From Sulfuricaulis sp. (lineage in GTDB: Bacteria; Pseudomonadota; Gammaproteobacteria; Acidiferrobacterales; Sulfurifustaceae), in assembly GCF_024653915.1 (NCBI RefSeq), contig NZ_JANLGY010000005.1, forward strand, positions 1 to 64,000: a stretch of 64,000 bases of DNA. Direction: 5' to 3'. The position numbers and the translations under genes are program-made. This document shows, one piece after another, positions 51,532-60,638 of the stretch (its first letter is position 1; each line of letters starts with the position of its first letter). The notes below the pieces were generated by a model that ran no database searches, was not told the origin of the DNA, and saw only the letters and a program-made list of their open reading frames with translations.

Positions 51532-53742
51532 TCAGAACCGGCCGTAATAGCCCTCCTTGAGGGCGTCATACAGGTTGGCGGCGTTATGGGTCTCGCCGTC
51601 GTATTCGATCTCCTCGTTGCCCTTGACCTCGATGACCTCACCGCTCTCCAGCTGGAAGCGGTAGGTGGTGTTCTCGAGATCCTTGTCCTTCACCAGCACG
51701 CCCTGGAACGCCTGCGGGTTGAAGCGGAAGGTGGTGCAACCCTTCAGGCCCTTCTCGTAGGCGTACAGGTAGATGTCCTTGAACTCCTCGTAGGGGTGGT
51801 CGGTCGGGACGTTTGCCGTCTTGGAAATAGAAGAGTCCACCCATTTTTGCGCCGCCGCCTGCACATCCACGTGCTCCCTCGGCTTGACGTGATCCGCGGT
51901 GATGAAATAGTCCGGCAGTTGATGCATGCCGTCCGTGGCATCCGGGTCGGCAGCGGGATTCACCAGGGTGCGGTAGGCGAGCAGTTCGTAGGAGAACACC
52001 TCGACCTTTTCCTTGCTCTTCTTGCCTTCGCGCAGGACATTGCGGCTGTACTTGTGGGCGAAGGACGGCTCGATGCCATTGCTGGCATTGTTGGCCAGCG
52101 ACAGCGAGATGGTTCCGGTGGGCGCGATCGAGCTGTGGTGCGTGAAGCGCGCGCCCTTCTCGGCGATGCGTTCGGTCAGCGTCGTGTCGAACTGTTGCAT
52201 GTAGCGGCTGTAGCGGGCGAGCAGTACCTTGCCCTTGACCATGTCACCGACCTTGTAGCCACCGCGGCACATCTCCGGGCGCTTCACCAGCATCTCCTCG
52301 GTGACGGCAAACTCGTCCTCCATGATCGGGGCCGGGCCCTTTTCCTCCGCCAGCGCGATACCCATCTCCCAACCGACTTCGGCCATCTCGCGCGCTACAC
52401 GCTCGGTGAACTCGAGCGACTCGGGCGAGCCGTATTTCATGCGCAACAGGGTGAGCGTAGACCCGAGGCCCAGGAAGCCCATGCCATGACGGCGCTTGTG
52501 GTGGATTTCGTGGCGCTGCTGTGCCAGCGGCAGGCCGTTGATTTCGACCACGTTGTCGAGCATGCGGGTGAATACCGCCACCACTTCGCGATAACGCTCC
52601 CAGTTGAAGTGGGCAGTGTCGGTAAAGGGTTCTTCCACGAACTTGGTCAGGTTCACCGAGCCCAGCAGGCAGGAGCCGTATTGCGGCAGGGGCTGTTCGC
52701 CACACGGGTTGGTGGCGCGAATGTTCTCGCAGAACCAGTTGTTGTTCATTTCGTTGATCTTGTCGATCAGGATGAACCCGGGCTCGGCGTAGTCGTAGGT
52801 CGAGGCCATGATCAGGTCCCACAGGCGCCGTGCCGGCAGGGTTTTGTAGATGCGGCAGGCCACCTGGCCGAGGTTATTGGTGATGTAGCCCTCGGTCACC
52901 GGCCAGTAGCGCCATACGATGCGCGCATCCGGATCTTCGTATTCGTGGCGGCTGACGGGGAAGACCAGGTCCCAGGAGCCATTGGTTTTCACCGCCTGCA
53001 TGAATTCGTCGGTGATCAGGCAGGAAAGGTTGAACTGGCGCAACCGCCCGTCTTCGCGCTTGGCCTTGATGAAGTCCATGATGTCCGGGTGGGCGATGTC
53101 GAAGGTGCCCATCTGCGCCCCGCGCCGCCCGCCGGCGGACGAGACGGTGAAACACATGGCATCGAAGATATCCATAAAAGAGAGGGGGCCGGAGGTATAA
53201 GCCCCGGCCCCGCTCACAAACGCCCCTTTGGGGCGGAGGGTAGAGAACTCGTAACCGATACCGCAGCCGGCTTTCAGGGTCAGGCCGGCCTCGTGGACGG
53301 AAGACAGGATGCCGTCCATGGAGTCCGGGACCGCCCGGGAAACCGTGCAATTAATGGTGCTGGTGGCGGGTTTATGCTCAAGGGCGCCGGCGTTGGAAAT
53401 GATGCGCCCGGCCGGGGTCGCTCCGTTCTGAAGGGCCCAGAAGAACCTTTCGAACCATTCCTCGCGTTTTTCCGTGGTTTCCTCGACGTTGGCCAGCGCC
53501 CGGGCCACGCGGGCATAGGTTCCGGCGATATCCTGATCAAGGACCTCGCCAGTCTTGCTTTTCAGGCGGTATTTCTTGTCCCAGATATCGAGGGAAGCGG
53601 ATTGCATGGGGATTTCCGTCCTTAGGTCCGCAGACGCGCCTTCTCCTATGGCAGGACGAACGAGCGAAGCGAGTAGGGCTTCCGATTCGGCGCGCTCCTC
53701 GATGACAACCGGGTTTTCTGTTTGTAATTGGACGACCTTCAT
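51532..53742 (-). CDS. nrdJ: Adenosylcobalamin-dependent ribonucleotide reductase, catalytic subunit (NrdJa)
   Basis: 736 aa. It reduces ribonucleotides with a B12-derived radical and so works with or without oxygen. SNAGALEHKPATSTINCTVS holds the first redox Cys, and ATNPCGEQPLP the radical-site Cys. AGCGIGYEFSTLRPKG and GGRRGAQMGTFDIAHPD mark the barrel. A promoter with a palindromic operator lies 90-135 bp upstream. No cobalamin riboswitch was recognised. Confidence 0.94.
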   Translation of the reverse strand: MKVVQLQTENPVVIEERAESEALLASLVRPAIGEGASADLRTEIPMQSASLDIWDKKYRLKSKTGEVLDQDIAGTYARVARALANVEETTEKREEWFERFFWALQNGATPAGRIISNAGALEHKPATSTINCTVSRAVPDSMDGILSSVHEAGLTLKAGCGIGYEFSTLRPKGAFVSGAGAYTSGPLSFMDIFDAMCFTVSSAGGRRGAQMGTFDIAHPDIMDFIKAKREDGRLRQFNLSCLITDEFMQAVKTNGSWDLVFPVSRHEYEDPDARIVWRYWPVTEGYITNNLGQVACRIYKTLPARRLWDLIMASTYDYAEPGFILIDKINEMNNNWFCENIRATNPCGEQPLPQYGSCLLGSVNLTKFVEEPFTDTAHFNWERYREVVAVFTRMLDNVVEINGLPLAQQRHEIHHKRRHGMGFLGLGSTLTLLRMKYGSPESLEFTERVAREMAEVGWEMGIALAEEKGPAPIMEDEFAVTEEMLVKRPEMCRGGYKVGDMVKGKVLLARYSRYMQQFDTTLTERIAEKGARFTHHSSIAPTGTISLSLANNASNGIEPSFAHKYSRNVLREGKKSKEKVEVFSYELLAYRTLVNPAADPDATDGMHQLPDYFITADHVKPREHVDVQAAAQKWVDSSISKTANVPTDHPYEEFKDIYLYAYEKGLKGCTTFRFNPQAFQGVLVKDKDLENTTYRFQLESGEVIEVKGNEEIEYDGETHNAANLYDALKEGYYGRF

Positions 53743-53833
53743 TGATTCCTGTCCTCCGGAGTCCGTCTGTGAAGCACTTGCCGTGCAATTTATAGTGAAA
53801 ATCTAGCTATTGGGTCTGTAACCTTGACCAACC

Positions 53834-53876
53834 ACAACATGTTGTAGTTTTAGTCTCATAAGGTAGCCGGTGTCAA
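53834..53876 (-). promoter_or_regulatory. nrdJ promoter with NrdR-like operator
   Basis: On the minus strand TTGACA, 17 bp and CTAAAA make a good sigma70 promoter. ACAACATGTTGT, a perfect 12-bp palindrome within CTACAACATGTTGTGG, begins right after the -10 box and resembles an NrdR box. NrdR represses ribonucleotide reductase genes when dATP is high. A single box is seen where two are usual. Confidence 0.6.
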
Positions 53877-54029
53877 GCTTGCAAATTTTTTATGGCACGG
53901 TGCGGAGAACTCGGCAGACGTTACCTTATATATGTTCAGACAAACCGCCGGTGAGCGGGGCTACAAGGCTTATGTAAACCGGGAGCACTCCCGTCGGTTA
54001 ACCAGAAAAGGCGGCATCGACACGCTCGG

Positions 54030-55604
54030 TCACGCCGAAGTGAATCGTGCCTGCAGCTGACGCTCCAGCTTCGCGATGATGATGGGTTTGGCGCCATCGA
54101 TGGTCAAGGCGTGGCCCTGTTCATCGTCCGATAGCGGTTCCCGGGTGGCCAACTGGTGTTGGAGCACCGCCAATCCCGCTTCAGAAGCCTCATTCATTTG
54201 CTGCCGGCGTTGATGCAGGCGCGCATGTAGAGCGTTTTCCGGCGTCTGTAAATCCAGAATAACAAAGGGAGCGTGTTCCTGGTCCGCCACGGCACGCAGT
54301 TGATCGCGTTGCACGCGCCGGAGAAAGGCGGCGTCGACGATCACTGTGTGGCCGGCACGTAAAATCATGGTCGCCAGTTTCGCCAGGCGCGCGTAGGTGT
54401 GTTGGCTGGCATCAGATGAATAGATCCCGCTGTCGATACCGGAACCGCTGCGCTCGCTCGGTGCGAGCCCGTGCAGGCGCTTGCGTTCGATGTCGCTGCG
54501 CACGCGAATGGCGTCGAGTGATTCCAGCAATTGTTGCGACAACCAGGTTTTGCCACTCCCGGACAGACCATGGGTGATGATGAGCGCCGCCGGAGGAGGT
54601 TGCGTGTAGCGTTCGGCGAGATGGGCGTAGCTCCGGTATTCCTCACGCGCCTGTTTTTTATTTTCATCGCTCAGGCCGTTCTGGCCGAGACGAATGCAGG
54701 CGACCTTGGCGCGCACCAGCGCGCGATAGACCTGATAGAAGCGGAACACGGAGAGACCGGCGTAATCGCCGGACTGCTCGAAATAGACATTGAGCGTGCG
54801 CCGCGCGAGATCGGAGCGTCCACGATCGTCGAGGTCCATGACAAGGAAGGCCAGCTCACTCATGACATCGATCCAGCGCAGGTTGTCGCTGAATTCGAGG
54901 CAGTCGAAAAGAGTCACGCGATCATCAAGCCACACCATGTTGGCCAGATGCGCATCGCCATGGCATTCTCGAACAAAGCCATCGTGTTTGCGGTTTTCAA
55001 AAATTTTCCGGAGTTCACCGAAACTCATGGCGCTCCAGATTTCCAGGCGTCGCAACTGTGTCTGGTCGTGCGGTTCAAGGCGCGTGCGGATCTGGGTGAA
55101 ATTCTGTGTCACCGGTTCCAGCACATGTTCCGGATTGCCGAAGGGTTGATCGGCGCTGGCGATGGCAATCCGTTTATGAAATTCGGCCAGCTCCTGCGCC
55201 AGCCGGTCGACATGCTCCGGAAACAATTCACCGCGCGCCAGCATCCGGTCGAGTCGCGCCGCTTCGGGAAACTGGACCATCTTGACCGCGTATTCGATGG
55301 CCTTACCCGTGGCCCCCAGCACGGGAGCGGAGGACGAGCCGGTAATGGAAACGACCTCGAGATAGAGTGAAGGCGCCAGGCGCCGGTTCAGGCGCAATTC
55401 TTCTTCACAGAAAAAACGGCGTTTTTCCAGGGTGCTGAAGTCGAGGAAACCGAGATTGAGCGGTTTTTTGATTTTGTAGGCGTAAGTGCCGGTCAGGAAA
55501 ACCCAGGAAATATGGGTTTCGACCAGCTCGATCTTCTGCACCGGATGCCCGTAACAGGTGGGGCGGTGCAGTGCCTGGATCAGGGGTGGCAGTCTGGTGT
55601 CCAC
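54030..55604 (-). CDS. Aminoglycoside phosphotransferase-like / P-loop kinase fusion
   Basis: 524 aa. The first two thirds look like an APH-type fold: GTYAYKIKKPLNLGFLDFST, CHGDAHLANMVWLDDRVTLFDCLEFSD. The last third is a P-loop kinase with THGLSGSGKTWLSQQL (near 340-355) and VRSDIERKRLHGLAP, like gluconate kinase. This fusion recurs in proteobacteria; its substrate is not known, and a real role in aminoglycoside resistance is not implied. Confidence 0.85.
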   Translation of the reverse strand: MDTRLPPLIQALHRPTCYGHPVQKIELVETHISWVFLTGTYAYKIKKPLNLGFLDFSTLEKRRFFCEEELRLNRRLAPSLYLEVVSITGSSSAPVLGATGKAIEYAVKMVQFPEAARLDRMLARGELFPEHVDRLAQELAEFHKRIAIASADQPFGNPEHVLEPVTQNFTQIRTRLEPHDQTQLRRLEIWSAMSFGELRKIFENRKHDGFVRECHGDAHLANMVWLDDRVTLFDCLEFSDNLRWIDVMSELAFLVMDLDDRGRSDLARRTLNVYFEQSGDYAGLSVFRFYQVYRALVRAKVACIRLGQNGLSDENKKQAREEYRSYAHLAERYTQPPPAALIITHGLSGSGKTWLSQQLLESLDAIRVRSDIERKRLHGLAPSERSGSGIDSGIYSSDASQHTYARLAKLATMILRAGHTVIVDAAFLRRVQRDQLRAVADQEHAPFVILDLQTPENALHARLHQRRQQMNEASEAGLAVLQHQLATREPLSDDEQGHALTIDGAKPIIIAKLERQLQARFTSA

Positions 55605-55635
55605 CGGGGCCGCTCCTTCCTAAAAAAGACAAAGC

Positions 55636-55719
55636 AACCACAGATAAACGCAGATCAGTAATTACATATTTCTGCTTTACCTGCGTTCATCACCAATATA
55701 AATCCGCGTTAATCTGCGG
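55636..55719. repeat. Inverted 9-bp-period element (CGCAGAT word)
   Basis: AACCACAGATAAACGCAGAT (55636-55655) faces TCCGCGTTAATCTGCGG (55703-55719), with an extra CTGCGTTCATCAC unit at 55681. It lies between the phosphotransferase-kinase and PfkB genes. Confidence 0.78.
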
Positions 55720-55740
55720 ATAAAAGTCTTATAACAAGTT

Positions 55741-56673
55741 TTACAGACTATACCCGAAACTTTCCTTGAAACGGGAGGTGAACTGGTCGCGGGTCAGAAA
55801 GTGGTTCTGGGTGCCGTGGCGTTCAATCTTGATGGCGCCCATTAGGGCGGCGATGCGGCCGGTAACTTCCCAGTCCATGTTGTTCTGCAATCCGTAGAGC
55901 AGGCCGGCGCGGTAGGCGTCACCGCAGCCGGTCGGGTCGTTCACCGCAGTTGTTTTGGCAGCTGGAATTTCGATAACTTTTCCGTCGGTGTAGATGCAGG
56001 AACCGCGTGCGCCGAGCGTGACGATAATACCTTTCACGTAACCGGCGAGCTGGGTCAGGGATTTTTCTGTGCGCTGCTGCATCAGCTCGGCCTCGTAGTC
56101 GTTGAGCGTGACCCATGTCGCCTGCTCGAGAAAGCTCAGCAGGTCATTGCCATCGAACAGCGGCATACCCTGTCCCGGATCGAAGATGAAGGGGATATCC
56201 GCCTCGGCGAATTCGCGCGCATGCTGAATCATGCCCTCGCGGCCATCGGGCGAGACGATTCCGATTTTGACATCTTTGGCATCGGTCACGCGGGTTTCAT
56301 GCGAGCGGTTCATGGCGCCGGGATGAAATGCGGTGATCTGGTTGTCGTCCATGTCGGTGGTGATGAAGGCCTGCGCGGTGTAGGTGTCATTACAAATCTT
56401 GATGTGACGGCGGCTGACGCCGTGCTTGTCCATCCATTCGGCGTACGGGCCGAAATCCTTTCCCACCGTACCCATCGGCAGGGGGGTGCCACCGAGCATC
56501 TTCAAGCTGTAGGCGATGTTGCCGGCGCAGCCGCCGAACTCGCGGCGCATTTCCGGCACCTGGAACGAGACGTTCAGGATATGCACCTTGTCGGGCAGGA
56601 TGTGATTCTTGAATTTATCCTGGAACACCATGATGGTGTCGTAGGCGAACGAACCGCAGATCAAGGCTGACAT
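55741..56673 (-). CDS. PfkB-family carbohydrate/nucleoside kinase
   Basis: 310 aa of ribokinase fold. The N-terminal glycine pair is in GGCAGNIAYSLKMLGG, and the catalytic signature is DPTGCGDAYRAGLLYGL near residue 256. Similar proteins are often annotated as adenosine kinases in this group, but the sugar or nucleoside is uncertain. It diverges from the tetR gene. Confidence 0.86.
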   Translation of the reverse strand: MSALICGSFAYDTIMVFQDKFKNHILPDKVHILNVSFQVPEMRREFGGCAGNIAYSLKMLGGTPLPMGTVGKDFGPYAEWMDKHGVSRRHIKICNDTYTAQAFITTDMDDNQITAFHPGAMNRSHETRVTDAKDVKIGIVSPDGREGMIQHAREFAEADIPFIFDPGQGMPLFDGNDLLSFLEQATWVTLNDYEAELMQQRTEKSLTQLAGYVKGIIVTLGARGSCIYTDGKVIEIPAAKTTAVNDPTGCGDAYRAGLLYGLQNNMDWEVTGRIAALMGAIKIERHGTQNHFLTRDQFTSRFKESFGYSL

Positions 56674-56835
56674 GGTGGTGCTTGTATTATCGAAATGATT
56701 GGAGCCGCGAGTATAACCGTATCCGCCCGGCTTTTTACCTGCCGATCCGGGCGTGCTTCAGCTCGTCAAGAAGATTGCCCGCTGCTCCAGGGCAGAGGCC
56801 CATGCTTGACGCCTGCATGCGACTTGGATATAAAC

Positions 56836-56853
56836 ATACCAACCGGTAGGTAT
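56836..56853. promoter_or_regulatory. Palindromic operator of the TetR-type regulator
   Basis: ATACCAACCGGTAGGTAT is an 18-bp palindrome with one mismatched pair. It ends 4 bp before the tetR start codon and overlaps the likely -10 region, so self-repression is expected. Confidence 0.8.
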
Positions 56854-56857
56854 ATAA

Positions 56858-57469
56858 ATGACGGTCCCCGAGACCCTGACGCCCACCAAACAAAAGCTCC
56901 TGGATTCGGCTGTGCAGCTGATGCTGGCCAAGGGCTTCCCCGCGACCACGCTCGACGAGATCTGCACGGCGGCCGGCGTTACCAAGGGGAGTTTTTTCCA
57001 CTATTTTTCCGACAAGGAAGAAATCGGCGCGGCCGTGCTGGACCACTTCGTGGCCGGACGGATGCAGGCCGTTCAAGGGGCGGCATTTCACAAGCTTTCG
57101 GATCCGCTCAAGCGTGTCTACGGCTACATCGACTTCATGGTCAAGATGTCACGCGACTCCTCCGCGATGCCGTCCTGCCTGCTCGGTAATTTCGCGCAGG
57201 ACCTGTCCGACACGCATCCCCGGTTGCTTGCCCAATGTGGACGGCATTTCAACCAATGGGCGCAGATGATGAAGCGCGACCTTGACCAGGCCAAGGCCCA
57301 ATATGCGCCGAAGGCGGCGTTCGACACCCTCAGTCTTGCCGACCATTGCATTACGGTGCTTGAGGGCGCCCTGATTCTGGCCAAAGCCAGAGACGACCGG
57401 AAGGTGATTGAAAGGCAATTGCGGCACCTGAAAAGCTACCTGCAAAACCTGTTCGAAAACGATCGTTGA
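56858..57469 (+). CDS. TetR-family transcriptional regulator
   Basis: 203 aa. The helix-turn-helix is TTLDEICTAAGVTKGSFFHYFSDKE (split near residues 29-53). The C-terminal ligand domain (SRDSSAMPSCLLGNFAQDLSDTHP) is of the TetR_C type seen in AcuR/YxaF-like members. A palindromic operator touches its start. It lies 57 bp before the MMPL exporter gene and very likely controls that operon. Confidence 0.9.
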   Translation: MTVPETLTPTKQKLLDSAVQLMLAKGFPATTLDEICTAAGVTKGSFFHYFSDKEEIGAAVLDHFVAGRMQAVQGAAFHKLSDPLKRVYGYIDFMVKMSRDSSAMPSCLLGNFAQDLSDTHPRLLAQCGRHFNQWAQMMKRDLDQAKAQYAPKAAFDTLSLADHCITVLEGALILAKARDDRKVIERQLRHLKSYLQNLFENDR

Positions 57470-57526
57470 AGCAGAGGTCATCGGTCGGAAAATGGAAACC
57501 GGCAATAACACCAACAAGGCGCAATC

Positions 57527-59854
57527 ATGAGTAAAAATACCGGGAATCTGTGGTCGCGGGTCGGATCGTTTAATGGCGCTTATTATCATGCCATTCTTCG
57601 CTGGCGCTGGTGGATCATTGCCGCCTCGGTGGTGACGGTCATTGCCGCCGGCAGCGGCATGCGGTTTCTCGGGTTCAGCGACAACTACCGCGTATTTTTC
57701 AGCCCCGAAAACCCTCAGCTGCAGGCGTTCGAGGCGTTGCAGAATGTCTATACCAAAAGCGACAACATCCTGCTGGTGGTGGCGCCGAAGAACGGCCGGG
57801 TGTTCACGCGTGAAACCCTGACGACCGTCAAGTGGTTGACGCAAGAGGCCTGGAAACTTCCCTACTCGAGCCGCGTGGACTCGATCACGAACTTCCAGCA
57901 CACCACGGCGCGCGGCGATGACCTGGTGGTGCGCGATCTGGTGCCGGAGCCTGGCTCGCTGAGCGACGCCGATCTGGCCCGCATCCAGGACATCGCCTTG
58001 AACGAACCGCTGCTGCGCAACCGCCTCATCCCGCCCAAGGCGCATGTCACCGGCGTCAACGTCACCGTGGTCTTGCCCGAGAAAAGCCTGAACGAAACCC
58101 CCGAGGTTATGGCGCAGGCCCGGGCGCTGGCGGCCGCGGCCAAGGCGCGCGACCCGAATGTCGAGGTCTACCTCACCGGTGTGGTGCCCATGAACAATGC
58201 CTTCGCCGAGGAGTCCTTGCGCGACATGACGACGCTGGTGCCAATCATGTACGCGGTGGTGCTCGCGATCATCTTTGTTTCGGTGCGTTCGGTGAGCGGG
58301 ACTGTCGGTGCCCTGCTGGTGATCCTGTTTTCCATCGTCACGGCCCTGGGCCTGACCGGATGGCTCGGAATCCGCCTCACGCCGCCCACGGCCTCGTCGC
58401 CAACGGTGATCCTGACGCTCGCCATCGCCCACAGCATCCATATTCTGTTGACCATGTTTCACTCCATGCGCCAGGGACGCGATAAACACGCCGCGATCGT
58501 CGAGAGCCTGCGCATCAACTGGCAGCCGGTGTTTCTCACCAGCTTCACCACGGTGATCGGTTTCCTGTCGATGAACTTCAGCGAGGTGCCGCCGTTCCGC
58601 GACCTCGGCAATATCGTGGCCATCGGTGTCACCGCCGCGTGGGTGTATTCGGTGCTGTTTCTGCCGGCGTTCATGGCGGTGGCGCCGGTGCGGCTCAAGC
58701 CCGCGCGCGAACGGGCGTGGCGCTCGATGGAGCGTTTCGGCGAGTTCGTGATCCGCCGCCGGCGCGCGTTGCTCTGGGGTTCGGCGCTGGTGACGGCCGG
58801 GCTGGTGGCGTTCATCCCGCGCAACGATTTTAACGACGAGTTCGTGAAGTATTTCGACCAATCGGTGGAGTTCCGCCGCCATACCGATTTCGTCCAGGAC
58901 AATCTTTCCGGCAGTTACCAGGTCCATTACTCGCTGGCGGCGGGTGCCAGCGGCGGCATCAGCGATCCGGCCTATCTCAAGAAGCTGGAGGAGTTCGCCG
59001 CGTGGTATCGAGCGCAGCCGAATGTCGTCCACGTCAACGCCCTCACCGACACCATGAAGCGCTTGAACAAGAACCTGCACGGCGACGATCCGGCGTGGTA
59101 CCGCCTGCCCGATTCGCGCGCGCTCAGCGCCCAGTATCTGTTGCTCTACGAGTTGTCGCTGCCCTTCGGGTTGGATCTCAACGACCAGATCAACGTGGAC
59201 AAGTCCGCCACGCGCGTGGTGGTGACGCTAAACAACGTATCGACCAAGAAGTTACTGGCCTTGGAGGCCAGCGCCGAGCAATGGTTGCATGACAACGCCC
59301 CACCGGCGATGTTCGCCACCGGGACCGGTCCGGCGCTGATGTTCTCGCACATCAGCGCGCGCAACATCCGCAGCATGATCGGCGGCAACCTCCTGGCGCT
59401 GGTGCTGGTCTCGGGGGTGATCATGCTCGCGATCCGCAGCCTGCGGGTGGGGCTGATCAGCCTGTTGCCCAACCTGGTGCCGGCGGGCATGGCCTTTGGC
59501 CTGTGGGGGCTGCTCGTGGGCCAGGTGGGGATGGCGCTGTCGGTGGTGACGGCGCTGACCTTCGGCATCGTGGTGGACGACACCATTCATTTTCTGAGCA
59601 AATACCTGCATGCGCGCCGCGACAAGGGGCTCGACCCGCACGCCGCGGTGCGCTACGCCTTTGCCACCGTCGGCATGGCGCTCGCGGTCACCTCGCTGAT
59701 CCTGGTCGCGGGATTCCTGGTGCTGACGTTCTCGGCGTTCAAGCTCAACGCCGACATGGGCACGATGTGCGCGCTCACCATCGCGCTCGCGCTCGCCGCC
59801 GACTATTTGATGTTGCCACCGCTGCTGATGAAACTGGAGGAAGGTAAAAAATGA
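57527..59854 (+). CDS. RND-superfamily MMPL-type lipid exporter
   Basis: 775 aa with about 12 membrane spans in two alike halves, each a single span, a large periplasmic domain and a five-span block. SVRSVSGTVGALLVILFSIVTALG, TLAIAHSIHILLTMFHSMRQG and the second-half TFGIVVDDTIHFLSKYLHARR with its paired Asp fit a proton-driven MMPL/COG1033 pump. Such pumps move lipids or hopanoids outward. It overlaps the next gene by 4 bp (ATGA). Confidence 0.9.
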   Translation: MSKNTGNLWSRVGSFNGAYYHAILRWRWWIIAASVVTVIAAGSGMRFLGFSDNYRVFFSPENPQLQAFEALQNVYTKSDNILLVVAPKNGRVFTRETLTTVKWLTQEAWKLPYSSRVDSITNFQHTTARGDDLVVRDLVPEPGSLSDADLARIQDIALNEPLLRNRLIPPKAHVTGVNVTVVLPEKSLNETPEVMAQARALAAAAKARDPNVEVYLTGVVPMNNAFAEESLRDMTTLVPIMYAVVLAIIFVSVRSVSGTVGALLVILFSIVTALGLTGWLGIRLTPPTASSPTVILTLAIAHSIHILLTMFHSMRQGRDKHAAIVESLRINWQPVFLTSFTTVIGFLSMNFSEVPPFRDLGNIVAIGVTAAWVYSVLFLPAFMAVAPVRLKPARERAWRSMERFGEFVIRRRRALLWGSALVTAGLVAFIPRNDFNDEFVKYFDQSVEFRRHTDFVQDNLSGSYQVHYSLAAGASGGISDPAYLKKLEEFAAWYRAQPNVVHVNALTDTMKRLNKNLHGDDPAWYRLPDSRALSAQYLLLYELSLPFGLDLNDQINVDKSATRVVVTLNNVSTKKLLALEASAEQWLHDNAPPAMFATGTGPALMFSHISARNIRSMIGGNLLALVLVSGVIMLAIRSLRVGLISLLPNLVPAGMAFGLWGLLVGQVGMALSVVTALTFGIVVDDTIHFLSKYLHARRDKGLDPHAAVRYAFATVGMALAVTSLILVAGFLVLTFSAFKLNADMGTMCALTIALALAADYLMLPPLLMKLEEGKK

Positions 59855-60630
59855 AAAACTGGATTCTGTTCGGATTGCTGCTGCTCACCGTTCCGGTTCT
59901 GCACGCCGAGACCCCGGAAGAGAAAGGGCTCGCGATCGCGCGCGAAGCCGACCGGCGCGACGCAGGATTCGGCGATTTAACCGCGCACATGGAGATGATC
60001 CTGCGCAATCGCCAGGGTGAGGAAAGCGTGCGCCGTTTGCGCATCTCGACCCTCGAGGTCAAGGGCGACGGTGACAAGGGTCTGAGCGTCTTCGACGAGC
60101 CGGCGGACGTCAAAGGCACGGCGCTGCTGACCTTCACCCACAAGGTGGGCGAGGACGACCAGTGGCTGTTTCTGCCGGCGTTGAAGCGCGTCAAACGCAT
60201 CGCCTCGGCCAACAAGTCCGGCCCCTTCATGGGCAGCGAGTTCGCCTATGAGGATGTGGCCTCGCAGGAAGTCGAGAAGTACTCGTACAAATACCTGCGT
60301 GACGAAACCCATGAAGGCAAACCGTGTTTCGTGATCGAGCGCACTCCGGTGGACAAACACTCCGGCTATACCCGCCAGCAGGTCTGGATCGACCAGGCCG
60401 AGTATCGCCCGTGGAAGATAGATTTTTACGACCGCAAGGACAGCCTGCTCAAGACGCTGGTATGGCGTGGTTACCGGCAGTATCTCGGCAAGTACTGGCG
60501 CGCCGACGAGATGTTCATGCAGAACCACCAGAACGGCAAGAGCACGCTGCTCAAGTGGCGTGACTACAAATTCCGCGCCGGACTGAAGGACGCCGATTTC
60601 AACGAATCCAGCCTGAAGCGCGCGCGCTGA
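59851..60630 (+). CDS. LolA-like outer-membrane lipoprotein-sorting protein
   Basis: 259 aa with a signal peptide (LLLLTVPVLHAETPE). EMILRNRQGEESVRRLRIS, KGTALLTFTHKVGEDDQWLFLPALKRVKRI and GSEFAYEDVASQEVEKYSYK mark COG2834, a half-barrel fold that shelters lipid chains. These proteins are regularly found beside MMPL exporters, where they may carry the exported lipid across the periplasm. Confidence 0.87.
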   Translation: MKNWILFGLLLLTVPVLHAETPEEKGLAIAREADRRDAGFGDLTAHMEMILRNRQGEESVRRLRISTLEVKGDGDKGLSVFDEPADVKGTALLTFTHKVGEDDQWLFLPALKRVKRIASANKSGPFMGSEFAYEDVASQEVEKYSYKYLRDETHEGKPCFVIERTPVDKHSGYTRQQVWIDQAEYRPWKIDFYDRKDSLLKTLVWRGYRQYLGKYWRADEMFMQNHQNGKSTLLKWRDYKFRAGLKDADFNESSLKRAR

Positions 60631-60638
60631 GACCGGTC

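Noticed and set aside
51511-53625. Long plus-strand open frame (704 codons) opposite nrdJa
   Set aside because: It is antisense to a class II reductase with complete motifs; its translation is rich in V, H, G and R with no family pattern, as expected from the complement of a GC-rich gene.
53743-54029. Cobalamin riboswitch upstream of the B12-dependent reductase
   Set aside because: Expected for the function, but no B12-box-like sequence was recognised; only a sigma70 promoter and a palindrome are visible.
57149-59080. Long minus-strand open frame (643 codons) opposite the TetR and MMPL genes
   Set aside because: Low-complexity H/R/G-rich translation opposite two well-supported genes; an effect of GC-rich third positions.
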